A stretch of 64,000 bases of DNA from Liolophura sinensis (GCF_032854445.1 NC_088302.1:32769979-32833978), one strand, 5' to 3'. Positions 47,324 to 58,834 are shown, counted from the first letter of the stretch. Numbers and translations are program-made. The notes: generated by a model from the letters alone, not told the origin.

Positions 47324-47570
47324 CAATCTTCATTGTAAGAACCTCTGGCTGTAGTAATCAAAGTTAATCAACAGAAAAAAATGTTGCAGCCTTGCTTTCT
47401 TGGAACGCTTCATCTCTCGTTTTAAAAGTGGCTTGAGTAAATTGATCTTGAGTAGACTTTCAATTCAAGAAAACTGATTACTGAACATATTAAAATGCAT
47501 TTTCCTACTCGTTCCTGTTTTTGTGATGAATTATGAGTTGATGACCCAGTTTATATAGCAACTGCATAGA
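47324..47570. other. Unique spacer
   Basis: Nothing recognised. Confidence 0.45.
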
Positions 47571-47574
47571 GTTA

Positions 47575-47930
47575 GAGAACACCTTTCGCCCTCCTTTCTG
47601 CAAGGGTGCCCGTCTCCAGTGGCATACTCTACACACGGTGGCTATACAAGTAGAGGGAAGTCGAACATTTGTATCATAGTATCATTGCAATTTATCTTCA
47701 AAAGGCGGCCTCCAAGGGTAAACAGTGGTAGGACACTAATAAATATGCAGTCAGCCAATTTATCTCTGATCCCCTTTAAATTGCTTTGCTAAGCATCACT
47801 GATTACCGTTCCGTCTTCTGCTGCCTCGTATCTGACCACGGCAAAATGAATGATCTGTTGCTTGTGTTCATCGTTCAGCACTTTTCTCACCAGATCTCAG
47901 TAACCCTCCTCATCGCCCCCCAGGCCAATC
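47575..47930. promoter_or_regulatory. Candidate conserved non-coding element
   Basis: Repeat-free and balanced. Contains CACTAATAAATATGCAGTCA (~47733; overlapping TAAT and AATATGCA octamer-like words) and GCCAATTTATCTC. No coding frame. Confidence 0.3.
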
Positions 47931-48049
47931 TCACCATACCTCCTGTAATTTGCCGATCTGAATGAGCTAGGTATTTTATCCCTCGGCAAGCTCTGGTGAT
48001 TTTTCCAATCGGCCCAAACTGCCAGGTTTGATCTTGGTGGACACTTATT

Positions 48050-48125
48050 GTGGGCTCTTGTGTGGACCTTGTAACATCTCTGCCTAAGTGTAGTGGGTTC
48101 AACTCCAGTCAAATGTCGCCAGATA
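48050..48125 (+). repeat. Possible tRNA-derived SINE head relic
   Basis: GTGGGTTCAACTCCAGTC near 48086-48103 resembles a B box, preceded by GTAACATCTCTGCC. The two minus-strand ~71-codon frames here are translations of this region. Weakly supported. Confidence 0.3.
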
Positions 48126-49550
48126 GTCTGTAAGGTTACGTAAGGAAGTCTGGGCGATAATTGTTGAGGTGTTCTGTGCTACAGGGGAACATTACATTGC
48201 TCTGGTTCAGCACTAGGACGTTCATGTAATCTACAAGCACCAGTATTGTGTATTTATACACGTCATGTGTTTACTTTGGCAGTTGTGTTTAATAAAACCA
48301 ACAATCTAACTATTGTTCACTGTCACATATTGACGCACTTTCTGTCCACATTATAATCCAATTGGTACTCCGTAGATTGTAGAAAATATCTTTTTTATTG
48401 TATCATGATAAACAGTTATAAAAATTTAAATTTGACTCTCAGTTCCCTGTCTAAAACAGACTTTAATGAACCAAGTTAAATATACAAAGATATTTATGCA
48501 GTAATTTTTGCATCTGATTACCTTACCTTCATCGGTGGCCTTCATAAAGGAAGCGTGATTTGACTGGAGTACCAAGGCTCTGTTTGAAAGACAAGCAGAT
48601 AAGCTCTAATGAATGCGTAATACTCTTAAAGTTAAGTTCACCAATCCAATGCTTGTATAAATGCCTTCTGGCCTTTCAAAGAAGTACTACTAAATCTCCC
48701 GACAACATTACCTATGCATTACCAAGACGACCCAAAGTGTGGAAAAATCTTTAAACTTTAATATCAGAATGGTTCAGCTTTTTTTTTCTGGATGGATACC
48801 ACATGTTATGCACTGATTCGTGTTCCTGTGCAAATGTCTGTTGGGCTTTGAAAAGGGTAGGTGCATGTACAGCCAGCCTTAATTATTCAGGTTGAATTGA
48901 CTTCCAGATTTGATCCACATGGACATTAACAAATTGAAAATATTCATCTTAGAAGTAATGTCTCTGATAAGCAGAACTTTGTTTTATGATGATGTTAAAT
49001 AATAATGGTGTGGAAATGAACAATGGCAGCATGTTTAACAATGACCATATTATTGACTGACATGTTCCTCAGAGCAGGCTTAATTGTCATAAAGACATAT
49101 TCTATACTGTTGTATATGAAGTTGGTTTGTACAGACTCCCCTGGGTTGTAAACCTAATTTTACACTGCAGAGCATGGAAATGAACATATAAATACTGTGG
49201 GTGTTGTATTTTATTTATCACATTAACACCAATTGAAATAAAATCTAAATCTTGTGGGGTGATCAAGTAAGACTTAATGCTTGATATTTATGTCTAAGAA
49301 AGAGACGGAGGCTTTCCCCTCTCCATCTGGAAATTTCAAATGGATATGAGATTTAAGTGCAGTAACCCTGTCCACTTCCTGCTGTTCAGTTTCACTCTCT
49401 ACAGTATCTATTTTGACATTTTCTTTCGGAGTCAAAATTGACACGAAATAGCAGTGATTTCTTTTTCCATGTTCATACTCGCATAACTCACATTAAAACA
49501 AATTCAATGTTTTCAGTATTTTTTGTGCACACAACATGTAGTTAGTATGT
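48126..49550. other. Unique DNA, no gene seen
   Basis: Nothing recognised. Confidence 0.5.
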
Positions 49551-49554
49551 CATG

Positions 49555-49935
49555 TCACATGCCCACAGTCTTTTCTCATGTTTGCAAGGTGTTTATTCAA
49601 GAATATTTTGAGCATATCATTTTATGTAGGCCGATAAAATTATACTTTTTGAGAAGCCCTAAAATAAGATAAACCAATGTAGTTTTGTCTTCCAAAATTC
49701 AATTAATAAGGTATTTATTTATTTATTTGATTGGTGTTTTATGCCGTACTCAAGAATATTTCACTTATACGACGGCAGCCAGCATTATGGTGGGTGGAAA
49801 CCGGGCAGAGCCAAGGGGAAACTCATGACCATCCACAGGTTGCTGGCAGACCTTCCCACTTACGGCCTGCAATCAATAAGGAGTATAAATAGCACTACTT
49901 CTTCATTTGTTAAAAGGTTGAGGAATTATAGAGTA
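49555..49935. mobile_element. MITE family B, copy B3, interrupted by SINE-1
   Basis: Left part TTTTCTCATGTTTGCAAGG to TGTAGTTTTGTCTTCC, then a SINE-1 (49712-49871), then the right part ending AAAAGGTTGAGGAATTATAG. The left terminal repeat is degraded and its exact start is uncertain. Without the SINE it is about 210 bp, like B1 and B2. Confidence 0.75.
49712..49871 (-). mobile_element. SINE-1 copy nested inside MITE B3
   Basis: Plus-strand reading: TATTTATTTATTTATTTGAT (inverted tail), GGTGTTTTATGCCGTACTCA, ACGACGGCAGCCAGCATTAT, TGACCATCCACAGGTTGCTG and ACCTTCCCACTTACGGCC, where it is 5'-truncated. Flanked by a 10-bp direct repeat with one mismatch, ATTAATAAGG / ATCAATAAGG, at 49702-49711 and 49872-49881. 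Confidence 0.9.
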
Positions 49936-50600
49936 TGTGTTATACACCTCCTTTAGGGCAAATACAGGTCCAAATTTATACTGTTTGTAGCAAACTAAAT
50001 TCTGAAAAAATAACGAAAACCTTAAAATTCTAGACTCCATGCATTCTTAACATAGATGAACCTTTTATTGTGTTTTCTCTCTACTAGTTTGGTTGATAGT
50101 TTCTTGTTCAGTTCTGTGTCTGCTGCTTACAGTTCTATGGTTCTAAATTATTAAAATGTTACTTCAAATTCCAAGCACCAGACAGTACACAAATTTGAGA
50201 GCTATATCTGTCCCAGTCCTACACAGGGTAAAGGGTAATGTACTCCACCAATGGCTGTCAGCCTTTCCCAATACATGTGGATGTAAACAAACATCATTGT
50301 TATGACTGGCTGTAACCCCTCCTCTGGACCCTCTCGTTTCAGCTGGACACTGCTGCATACAGTGTACACTATAAGAGGCTGAAGACCCTGAACAGTTTAT
50401 AGGTGAAGATCTGTATCCTCTCAATTATCCCACGGTGAAGTGGTGGGGGTCCCTCTAGACCCTAACTGGCTGTGTCAAAATGTGCTTACATGAACCAACG
50501 GTATTGGATAGTCTCCCTTGTGTAATATGACATTTCCATTTTACAGGGCCTCGTAGCAAAAACTGTTTTAAACAGCTCCCTCGAGTGAAACAGTAATGCA
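49936..50600. other. Unique DNA, no gene seen
   Basis: A ~86-codon minus frame (50164-50424) without recognised domain. Confidence 0.45.
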
Positions 50601-50965
50601 ACATTTAACAGGGTTTGTCAGTATCAGTATATATAGGCTGGAACGCTCGACCTCCCTCGATGTATTTTTGCTGGTCATTACAAAGGCCCAAAACACCGTT
50701 ACGCGATCACCTCTCGCAGCCTGTTTTCCCCTTTTGTAATTTAGTTAATCCCATAACAGCAGTTAACCAACCTGGCAATTTTTCCACTTTGAATGTAAAT
50801 TTTGTGGCAGCCTTGGCTCTGCACAGAATATTGCAGATGTGTTGGGGACAAGAGGGTTTTTTTTTTTTCAGACATTTAAGATTAGCTGACACAGTTGTTG
50901 ACTGTCAAATTCTTTTAGCTGATGGGTCAGAAAAAAAAGCTTCAACTGAGACAAATGTGCAGGTG
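50600..50965. promoter_or_regulatory. Island with paired Sox-like sites; weak exon candidate
   Basis: ATTACAAAGG at 50677-50686 and its inverted match CTTTTGTAAT at 50731-50740 form a spaced Sox/Tcf-like pair in otherwise repeat-free sequence. From about 50858 a T run ends in CAG, followed by an open frame up to GCAG/GTGTACC near 50961. This has the outline of a ~90-bp internal exon, but the peptide has no recognised family. Regulatory DNA is the more likely reading. Confidence 0.25.
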
Positions 50966-51940
50966 TACCGTATAACTGGCTGAGGTGGTGTAATGGAAGG
51001 TTGTCTGCAGTGTAGGTGTTAGTTCCGAACTTGTGACACACATGTATGTATATAAGACTTTAACATCAGTAACCATTATAATACACATAATACTTTGCTT
51101 AGCAGTCTGCAGATGAGGAATAGACCAAGTACAGATTGCCTATTGGTCAGCCTAGTCTGAGTGTAATTTGACCAGGTGAGACATTTTGTCAAATGTCCTT
51201 GACATGGCATTCCAGTGAGACAGCACTATGCATGAACATGTTGGCTTTGGGTTTAGCCTGCTACAAAAAGACAGGTGTGATACAAGTGAAATATTGTTGA
51301 AAGCCATGTTAAATCATAGACAGACACTGAAAGCATATTTTGAGTCTCCAGGTATATGGTTGTAAAAAACAGATAATGATGAAATTTTACAGTTTCAGAG
51401 CAAAAATATACATGTAAAATTAAACAACAATTAAACTCTTAGAGTTTCAAAAGTAGTAACATGTACTTTTTTAAACAATGTTTAATAAATTTTGACCAAG
51501 ATGGCTGAGTTTAGTAGGCTAAGTAGTTTAATAATCAAGCTGCTATTAGGCAGGTCGTTGTGGAAAAGAAGAGGCTGTTGACCTTCTGTATTCCTAAAAC
51601 CAAGTAACATGTAGGCCACATAAACAACAGTGTATAAAGATAAGCTACCTAGGTACATGCACAGTATGTGTGTGTTTACATGGGATCTACCAGTGGTCTG
51701 ATATGTACGGAAGCATGGTCTGAAAACTTAATATAAATACTGCTTATAGTTATTAAAATGACATGCGATGTTCTGGCCGGCCTTTAAATTCCAAGGAACC
51801 ATTATTTCTTTTGACACATGTAAAGTACTATAATGTTATTGGTTAAAAGAACATTTGAGTGGAATGAGAGGGTGATACCCAAATTGCAGTTAATTAACCT
51901 GTCAACATTGTCCATCATATAGTCTTTAGTCATTACCCGA
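50966..51940. other. Unique DNA with a possible tRNA-like relic
   Basis: GGTGGTGTAATGGAAGG followed by TTAGTTCCGAAC (50983-51030) resembles A and B boxes of a tRNA-like head. Too diverged to call a tRNA gene. Nothing else seen. Confidence 0.35.
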
Positions 51941-51945
51941 GTCAG

Positions 51946-52455
51946 GTCCGAACATTTCACAACATCCATGTAGAGTTACAACCATAGATAACTACCATGG
52001 CGTAATACAGACAGTACTGGTCACCAGTGTAATTTCATTTATGTAACAGGATGTACGCTTTGTGATATATGACCTGTGATCTCCATCCTGAACCTCCTGC
52101 TGGAACTAATTACTGAACCTTAAACCTGTGACCAATTTCACAAATTGAGACTTAAACCTGTGACCAGTTTCATAAATTGAGACTTAAACCTGTGACCAGT
52201 TTCACAAATTGAGACTTAAACCTGTGACCAGTTTCACAAATTGAGACTTAAACCTGTGACAAGTTTCACAAATTGAGACTTAAACCTGTGACCATTTTCA
52301 CAAATTGAGACTTAAACCTGTGACCAGTTTCATAAAGTTCATGTAGCGTTACGTGGACATATCATTCATGGCAAGCAGTATTGTAGCTATTACATCGAGT
52401 CATCATGGTAGTTATGAGAATATAGCGCTACTTGCACTTTGTGAAATGGGGCCTT
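51946..52455. mobile_element. Inverted-repeat element with expanded interior
   Basis: The left arm (51953-52000) begins CATTTCACAACATCCATGTA and ends ATAACTACCATGG. The right arm (52403-52448) is its inverted counterpart, CATGGTAGTTATGAG to TTGTGAAATG. The arms match over about 45 bp with a 2-base gap, and weaker similarity continues inward (GTAATAC…AGTACTG against the inverted right side). The right end is GGGGCC. The interior contains the 32-bp array. No coding capacity. Confidence 0.65.
52117..52340 (+). repeat. 32-bp tandem array, 7 copies
   Basis: Units begin at 52117, 52149, 52181, 52213, 52245, 52277 and 52309 on the word GACTTAAACCTGTGACCAGT followed by TTCACAAATTGA. Near-identical copies indicate recent expansion. 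The TTTCACAAA word echoes the arms of the surrounding element. Confidence 0.97.
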
Positions 52456-52467
52456 GGTTCCCAGCTT

Positions 52468-52512
52468 GTACCTGGTCCCCGACCTGTACCTGGTCCCCGA
52501 CCTGTACCTGCA
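52468..52512 (+). repeat. 18-bp direct repeat, ~2.5 copies
   Basis: TGTACCTGGTCCCCGACC is repeated in tandem, with a final partial TGTACCTG. The 64-70 codon plus frames across it are repeat translations. Confidence 0.85.
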
Positions 52513-52515
52513 TGG

Positions 52516-53070
52516 CCTCCGACTCACAAGGTCAATGTTCAAGCCTCCTGGTCACTGTGCTATAATGTCCCAACTAAATATAGTATACTCTGAAGATGTG
52601 ATAAAAAGATGTAATAATTCTTTTCAACTGCATGTTGTGTTTAATTGATGAGTATAATTGCTGCTTAAAAGGCGTGTAGATATGTAAAATATCATGAATA
52701 ATAATTCAATAAAATACAGATTTTAACTGTAAATGGATCGCTGATATTTGTACTTCACTTGCTTAATGGTCCATCCTGCTTTCACTGAATAAATAAATTA
52801 AGCAACGCATGAAGTCTAACCCCAATCATTATTTTATCCCTAAGAGGGCAATCCATGTATTTCCTCTAATATAGGAAATGTGTAACAAGCTTAAATCATT
52901 TGCTTCCTGGTTGAATAGATCTAGCTGGTATAATGACATACATTGTTGGGTCACTGTGAGAGCATAAGCCACTTTGGCTTAACTGTTCGCTGACTTCATC
53001 CATATAACTGTGTATAACATACTAGTCAGTTAGAACTTATGGCAGGCTGTTTACTTTGCCTAGAGTTCAT
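52516..53070. other. Unique DNA, no gene seen
   Basis: Nothing recognised. Confidence 0.5.
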
Positions 53071-53079
53071 ATACATGTA

Positions 53080-53440
53080 TGCCCCTGAAACTCAGGTTTC
53101 TGGAGCTTTGAAGCCGACTGGCCAATTTGTGAAGAGGAATTCTCTAATGGTGCCAAGAAGATTGTGCTCTTCCTCTGGCTTGATGAAGTCTCACTCGCTG
53201 ACTGTATGAGAGCTAACTCTGAATGACATTGAATAACCCTGGACATGTCATCTGAAACAGCCTCATTCAATTATCATAAACAAACATGCCTCTGCTCTGT
53301 ACACTCTTACCTCTAAGTCTACAGCTGGGCCATGCGCTTGTATTTCTTGGCAGCGAGTTAGCTTCACTCATCATCCAAGGCTTTTCAGATTCCGACAACA
53401 AGCGTGCTGATCTAGGAGTGCAATATTCCAAGAGCCCTTG
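53080..53440. promoter_or_regulatory. Candidate conserved non-coding element
   Basis: Repeat-free. CATTCAATTATCATAAACAA (~53264) combines a homeodomain ATTA core with a Fox-like ATAAACA. Frames on the minus strand (67-73 codons) have no domain. Confidence 0.3.
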
Positions 53441-54000
53441 ATGTCATCTGTTTCATTTTGGCAATTTTCTTCTTTTCTTTTTTTCAGATTTCCTTCATTT
53501 TGTATACTCTGAAGCTTTCCACAATGGCCATGAAATCTATTGTCATAGTTGCCTGTTGTTATGTTTCTTTGGTGGGGGGTAAAAGTAAACATTTACATTG
53601 GCCAGACTTGCTGTACATCATTGTTACAAAGTTAGCCATTACTTTTCTTCGATGATTTTTTCACAGCCACATATTGGTCAAAGAAAGATGAATGTTAGAC
53701 TCTGATTTCCATAGCACTGCGTTTAAGGCTCACATCATAGTGAATTATTTCCCACCTGATGCATTAAACTTGATGTTTTTAATGGTCATGAAATGCCTGA
53801 AAATAGTTACATAATTACATCCTAACTTCGACACAAAAAGAAACCTAAAATAATGATAAGAAAATAATATTTTTAAAATACAGTTGAAATGAAGATTAAG
53901 CTGTATTCCTTGATTTTTTATGCAATTGATTTAAGGTGGAACTAGTCATTTCCAAAAGAACAATGTTTTAGTCCTGTTAGCCAGTCGGCATAAACATCCA
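53441..54000. other. Unique DNA; weak acceptor-like tract
   Basis: TTCTTTTCTTTTTTTCAG at about 53469-53486 looks like a 3' splice site. The frame that follows is hydrophobic, lacks a recognised domain and has no clear donor. Confidence 0.4.
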
Positions 54001-54007
54001 CTCCCAA

Positions 54008-54080
54008 ACCCCCCACCCCACCCCCCCAACACACACACACACACACACACACACCCACCACAACCCCCACCCCACTCCCT
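54008..54080 (+). repeat. C-rich tract with (CA)n microsatellite
   Basis: CCCCACCCCACCCCCCC, then about 12 CA units, then CCCACCACAACCCCC. Low complexity. Confidence 0.95.
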
Positions 54081-55590
54081 TGGATTTACTTGTACATAGT
54101 TCATGGTCTTCCGATATATATGATATGCTCATGTAGAAGTAATGAAGCACAATTTATGAAAGGTTGTCTGTACATAATGGAGTAGAAGCCTTAATTATGT
54201 TCTTATTATGTCTACATGTGAAGTCAGTATACGTGTGAGCTACAGCACTTGAATAGATATAAAATGTACTTGCATATTTGCATATATGTCATTGCTTTAT
54301 ATTGTAAGCAGTTAAGTGCTTTTCACAGCTTAATGTTTTCGAGTTTTTGACTACTTTTATGATGTTAACAAAATTATTTAATTGTGTCTTTTATAAAGGA
54401 AATTGTAACTAAACAGCAAAAAGTAAAAAAAAAAAAAAAAAAAAAGGAGGCATACCACATAATTGTGCTTGAGAATGGAGTTGTGTTTGTTTAAATTAAA
54501 GATGTGTTTGTGATAAGGAATCATACAGGAACATTGTGTCACAGCATGTCATATTTGTATTATCTACTCTACAGTCTAGCCTGATGAAAGTGGATTTGCT
54601 TAATAACCTTTTCCAAACCCACTACGGCCCATTGTTCATTGTCTGTCATGCATTTATACTGTACTTTTGTCAGCCAAGTATAATAATATGGCTTTCATCC
54701 AGTTTGTGTAAATTTTCAACCACCTGGCCATCTGAAAATGAATATTGTATTTGTACGCTTCACTAAAAGATTTGCATACTATAAGAATGTTGGTACGTAA
54801 ATGTACGTAAAAAGGTTTGTTAGAACTTGGCTTCATAAACACCATCTGAGCAATGTGCTGATGATGAAAATCATCACTCCAGATCAGTGATCCATGTATA
54901 TGAAAAATTTACTTTGCTGCAAATGTTTTTATGCCCCATATAGCAAATGCTATGGTATCTTGATTTGCACCTGTTCGTTTGTGAGTGTGTGGGTATTTGG
55001 CCTCATCCCAACAAGGTATCTTTGAAAGCAATTAAGACTGTACAGTATTGGTACACACCTTCTTGCTGCTATTGTGATGATCTGACAAATTGTTTAAGAA
55101 CATCGCTATACTCATTTTTACCACATTTTACAGAATTTCTTTTCTCACTGGGATTAGTATAATCTTGTGAGCATGGTTCCTTAAAAATGAATTATATATA
55201 CTTACAGCTTTGAAATTTGGAAAGCCCATATGTTGATTGAATGTACCTATAGATTAAGGCTTTGGTTAAACATCATTCAAGATGCTCCATTTTTTCCGAC
55301 ATTTTAAGGATGGAATGGGCCAATTTTACTTGCACGGGTTTGAGTCCTATATCCACTTACCATGAGCACATCTACAGCATACTACCCAGTATATGGGGGC
55401 ATTGGTGTGTTTCTCAGTATAATGTCCTGTACTAGTAAACTAGGGAAGTCAGTGGGTCATTTTGAATACACCTAGCATAACATCTCTTGTATAAGCATTC
55501 TCTTATGTGACACTTCATAACTTGAAGTGTATATAATACAGATCTATAGCGCCAGCCATGAGAACCTGTGTCAGTAATGATGCTATTGTT
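54081..55590. other. Unique DNA with a poly-A run
   Basis: An A run of about 22 lies at 54426-54445. I could not recognise a retroposed sequence in front of it. No gene seen. Confidence 0.5.
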
Positions 55591-56150
55591 TGAAAAGTGA
55601 TGATGATAACCTTGTCCTTGTGCCCACATTGTTTATATATAACTGTGACTGACAAAGATATCAAGGCTCACGTAATGAACAATGCGCACACCTGTACCCC
55701 CCTGAGGGCGCCTCTGTGGGTGCCACTCAGGGTCAGGCTGTTTTCTGGCACAACACCTGAGTTTGTTTTCTTCATAAATAGTCACTGCAGTACTGCTCTG
55801 GTTTCTGGATGGATGACTGATTTTCTTGTGCCTGAGCATACACAAGGTACAAGGACTTACAGGTTCATGTCTTTCAGGATAGTTTAAGTTCAGCGGAAAT
55901 AAATGACTTGAAAATTACCGAGCACTTCACTACTGACAAGCCTGATTTACCTGTGGTAGAGCAACTATAAGGCTCGAGTAAGAATAGCTATCCCACTTAT
56001 CTCCACTTATTTCAGGAAAAAAGAATGTAATTTGCACTTACCAATGTCATATCAAGTTTCTCCCTCATTGTTCATATGTGAAGTATACCCTTTTACCGTA
56101 AATCTGCTAATAATGAATACACACACTTTGTGACATATGTTTACATGTGT
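55591..56150. other. Unique DNA, no gene seen
   Basis: A ~96-codon plus frame (55597-55887) and a ~70-codon minus frame overlap; no domain recognised. Confidence 0.45.
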
Positions 56151-56159
56151 TGTTTATAT

Positions 56160-56475
56160 ATGCATATAGACGCCCCATGAACTTATTATAAATTATTGCA
56201 TTTGATGTCAGTACGTATTTATTATCTGATCGGTTGAAAAAAAATCATAAATTCTTGTTAAATGAGCATGAACATTGAGTGACTTTGACAGTCTAATTTA
56301 CTTCTGCAAACATGAATACTGATATTTAATGGTATTTTACACATATAGGCACCATGTGAGCCTTTACACATGTATCACTGGAAGTGACTTCTATACATCA
56401 TTACATCACCTGCTAAATTAAATAAAAAAAAATCATCATAATTTATCACATTAAATTGAGCATCTTTATAACATT
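56160..56475 (+). repeat. Degenerate ~180-bp duplication
   Basis: GCATATAGACGCCCCATGA (~56163) is echoed by ACATATAGGCACCATGTGA (~56341), and AAAAAAAATCATAAATTCTT (~56238) by AAAAAAAAATCATCATAATT (~56424) with ATGAGCAT/TTGAGCAT after each. Old tandem duplication; boundaries approximate. Confidence 0.45.
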
Positions 56476-56940
56476 TACATACATGTACGCAAGTTAACTT
56501 ATAAGTTATAATGTACATTTCAGCAGTATATATCTAGGGTGTTTTAGAGGTACATTTATAAAGGGTGGGTTTCATGTGAAGTCATTTTAAGCCCAAAGGC
56601 TTAGTGAGGACATGTAAGGACAATGGGACTTTTCATACCTACCCTCCAGTGGTGAACATAGCCATAAACTTATCACTCTCTAATGACAGCTGGACTCCTG
56701 CAGGGCCACCTGAGATCCCCACAGGCTTTATCAATACTTGAACATTGTATTATTGATGATGGCGCATTAAGGGCAGTTGGGCGCACATGTCAGTGTGATT
56801 GCATGTCCATGGATGAAAACTCTCGCAGGATACAGGGTTGAATGGTAGACAAGTTAGCATGGATGTGCACAACACCAGTTGGGGATATACACTGGTGCGA
56901 ATCGGCTGGCCATTGTATGATAAGGTGTATAGGGGTGAAA
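56476..56940. other. Unique DNA leading into a minisatellite
   Basis: No gene seen. GGGTTGAATGG and GTGTATAGGGG words near the right edge may be decayed array units. Confidence 0.4.
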
Positions 56941-56949
56941 ATTATTTAA

Positions 56950-57428
56950 TGTAGGTGTATATGAGCAGGTGGCAAGTAAAGTGGGTGTGCTGGGGTAAGT
57001 GACAGTTGAGATAGGTTGATTGATTCTGGTGACTAATGTAGGTGCACTGTTGCTGGTGTCAGTTAATGTAGCTTTACTGTTGCAAGTGACTACTTGTGTA
57101 GGTGTATTGGTACTTATTAGTGTAGGTTGGCCTGTGGAAATTAGTGTTGCTGTAGCGGTACAGGTGGCAGTTAATTATGGTGTGCTGTTGCAGGTGGTAA
57201 TTAATGTAGCTGTACTGGTGCAGGTGGTAATTATTGCAGGTGTACTGGTGCAGGTGGTAAGTAATGTAGATGTACTGGTGTAGATGGCAGTTAATGTAGA
57301 TGCACTCATACAGGTGGTGATTAAAGTAGTTGTATTGGTGCAGCGGGTAAGTAATGTATGTGAACTGGTGTAGGTAGCAATTAATATAGAGGTACTAGTG
57401 CAGGTGGCGTTTAATGTGGGTGTACTAA
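56950..57428 (+). repeat. 30-bp minisatellite
   Basis: The regular part (57185-57428) has units GTACTGGTGCAGGTGGTAAT followed by TAATGTAGCT, period 30. Units left of 57185 are degenerate. Because 30 is a multiple of three, one plus-strand frame stays open (57020-57283) and translates to a valine-rich repeat. I regard that frame as an artefact. Confidence 0.93.
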
Positions 57429-57720
57429 CTTTTACAACATATGTTGGTCAAAGTAGGGTTGTGCTATTGTTTCATTGGTGTTAACCGTATTAAAGAGCGA
57501 TGCAAGCAAACTGGTGCCTTGAAGATTAAGTTGATAATGCACATATACGTGTAAGCAGAATAAAAGATGAAAGAGTACTGGAGGGATTAAGTTGATGTCT
57601 GCAAGAAGCTGATACTGTGAGCAGATGATTGGATTAAGATAATGGTCTATCATATATTTTCATCATCATCTTTTCACCTTTGTTGGATGACACAGTGATG
57701 CAGGAAGACAGGTGTATTGA

Positions 57721-57919
57721 TTTATTTGTTTGTTGTTACTCAAGAATATTTCACTTACATGATGGCGGCCAGCATTATGGTGGGAGGAAACCCATGACCA
57801 TCCGCAGGTTGTTGCCAGACCTTCCCACTTATGGCCAGAGAGGAAGCCAGCATGGTGAGAGGCTCCTGGGTCATTTCGCTGTGCTAGCGCGCTAACCAAC
57901 TGAGCCACGAAGGCCCCTA
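57721..57919 (-). mobile_element. SINE-1 copy with central deletion
   Basis: Plus-strand reading: TTACTCAAGAATATTTCACT, CATGATGGCGGCCAGCATTA, AACCCATGACCATCCGCAGG, ACCTTCCCACTTATGGCCAG, GAGAGGCTCCTGGGTCATTT, then an intact inverted head GCTAGCGCGCTAACCAACTG. Flanked by a perfect 9-bp repeat, GTGTATTGA, at 57712-57720 and 57920-57928. Short deletions remove parts of the central domain. Frames on both strands are shadows. Confidence 0.92.
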
Positions 57920-57928
57920 GTGTATTGA

Positions 57929-58370
57929 GAATAAGCTCATATTGTAACTATGTAAATTGATAGCTTCAGCAGGTGGCACATGATAATTAGCCAACCATAT
58001 GTACATGTACATATCATAAGCTAGATTACTGACTAAAGATTGATTTTTTTTTCTTTTTTTTTTTTATATCCCTAGATTTTCCCTAGATTATGTGATAACA
58101 TTGAGTTATTTTAATTGAAGGAAACTGCTGTGTCTGGAGTAAACAACAAGCCTTTGACAAACTCTACTGACATTGCTGTACATGTCATACTGCTGAAAGG
58201 CAAAATGGTCCCTCAAAAATAAATGTACTCAACAAACCCTCCAACTGAAGTGCAGCAGTTGAGCTAGCGAGAACTGGATTTGACCCAGTAACCAATGATG
58301 TTTCTATACTAGGAATGATATCTGTAATCTGAATACTCCAACTGAAACTAATAAACTATCTGCTATTGTA
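57929..58370. other. Unique DNA, no gene seen
   Basis: T-rich run at 58045-58065. Nothing else recognised. Confidence 0.5.
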
Positions 58371-58384
58371 AGGAGACCAGTGAG

Positions 58385-58560
58385 TTGTGGTTAAGCTGAT
58401 GACCACAGAGTATAAGCTGATGGTGTAAGCTGATTGGTAAGTGAAAGATAAGCCGGTATTGGTAAGCTTATTAGTGACTGGGACTTCAGTGAGGAGAAGC
58501 TGAGATGTTGGAAGCTTATATGAGTCGTTGCAACTGAAAAGCTGATGCTGGAACCACATC
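58385..58560 (+). repeat. Degenerate short tandem repeat (AAGCTGAT)
   Basis: TAAGCTGATG, GTAAGCTGATT, GATAAGCCGGT, GTAAGCTTATT, AGAAGCTGAGA, GGAAGCTTATA and AAAAGCTGATG recur at about 12-30 bp spacing. Minus-strand frames here are translations of this repeat. Confidence 0.5.
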
Positions 58561-58834
58561 TCTGAATCAGATTAAGGAATGACATGCTGTTGTACATAAT
58601 AAGTCTGTAGGCTGGAAGGAAACTTTGTGGTATGATAAGCACATTTTGAATTCTGTTGATGTTTTAGTAAGTAGACTGGAGGGGAACACACTGATAAACA
58701 TAGATTTGGAGTTATGTTGTTGGAATAAACACGCTGCAGAAATGCAGATTGCTTGTGTTGTAATAATTAAGCAAACTAGAAATTTTCTATTGGTACATGC
58801 AATTATACGCATGTATTTAATTAATGAGACAGCA

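Noticed and set aside
50983-51030. tRNA gene suggested by A-box- and B-box-like words
   Set aside because: Arms do not pair and the B box is broken; at most a decayed SINE head.
54426-54445. A run as the tail of a retrogene or SINE
   Set aside because: The upstream sequence matches none of the SINE families here and has no coding remnant.
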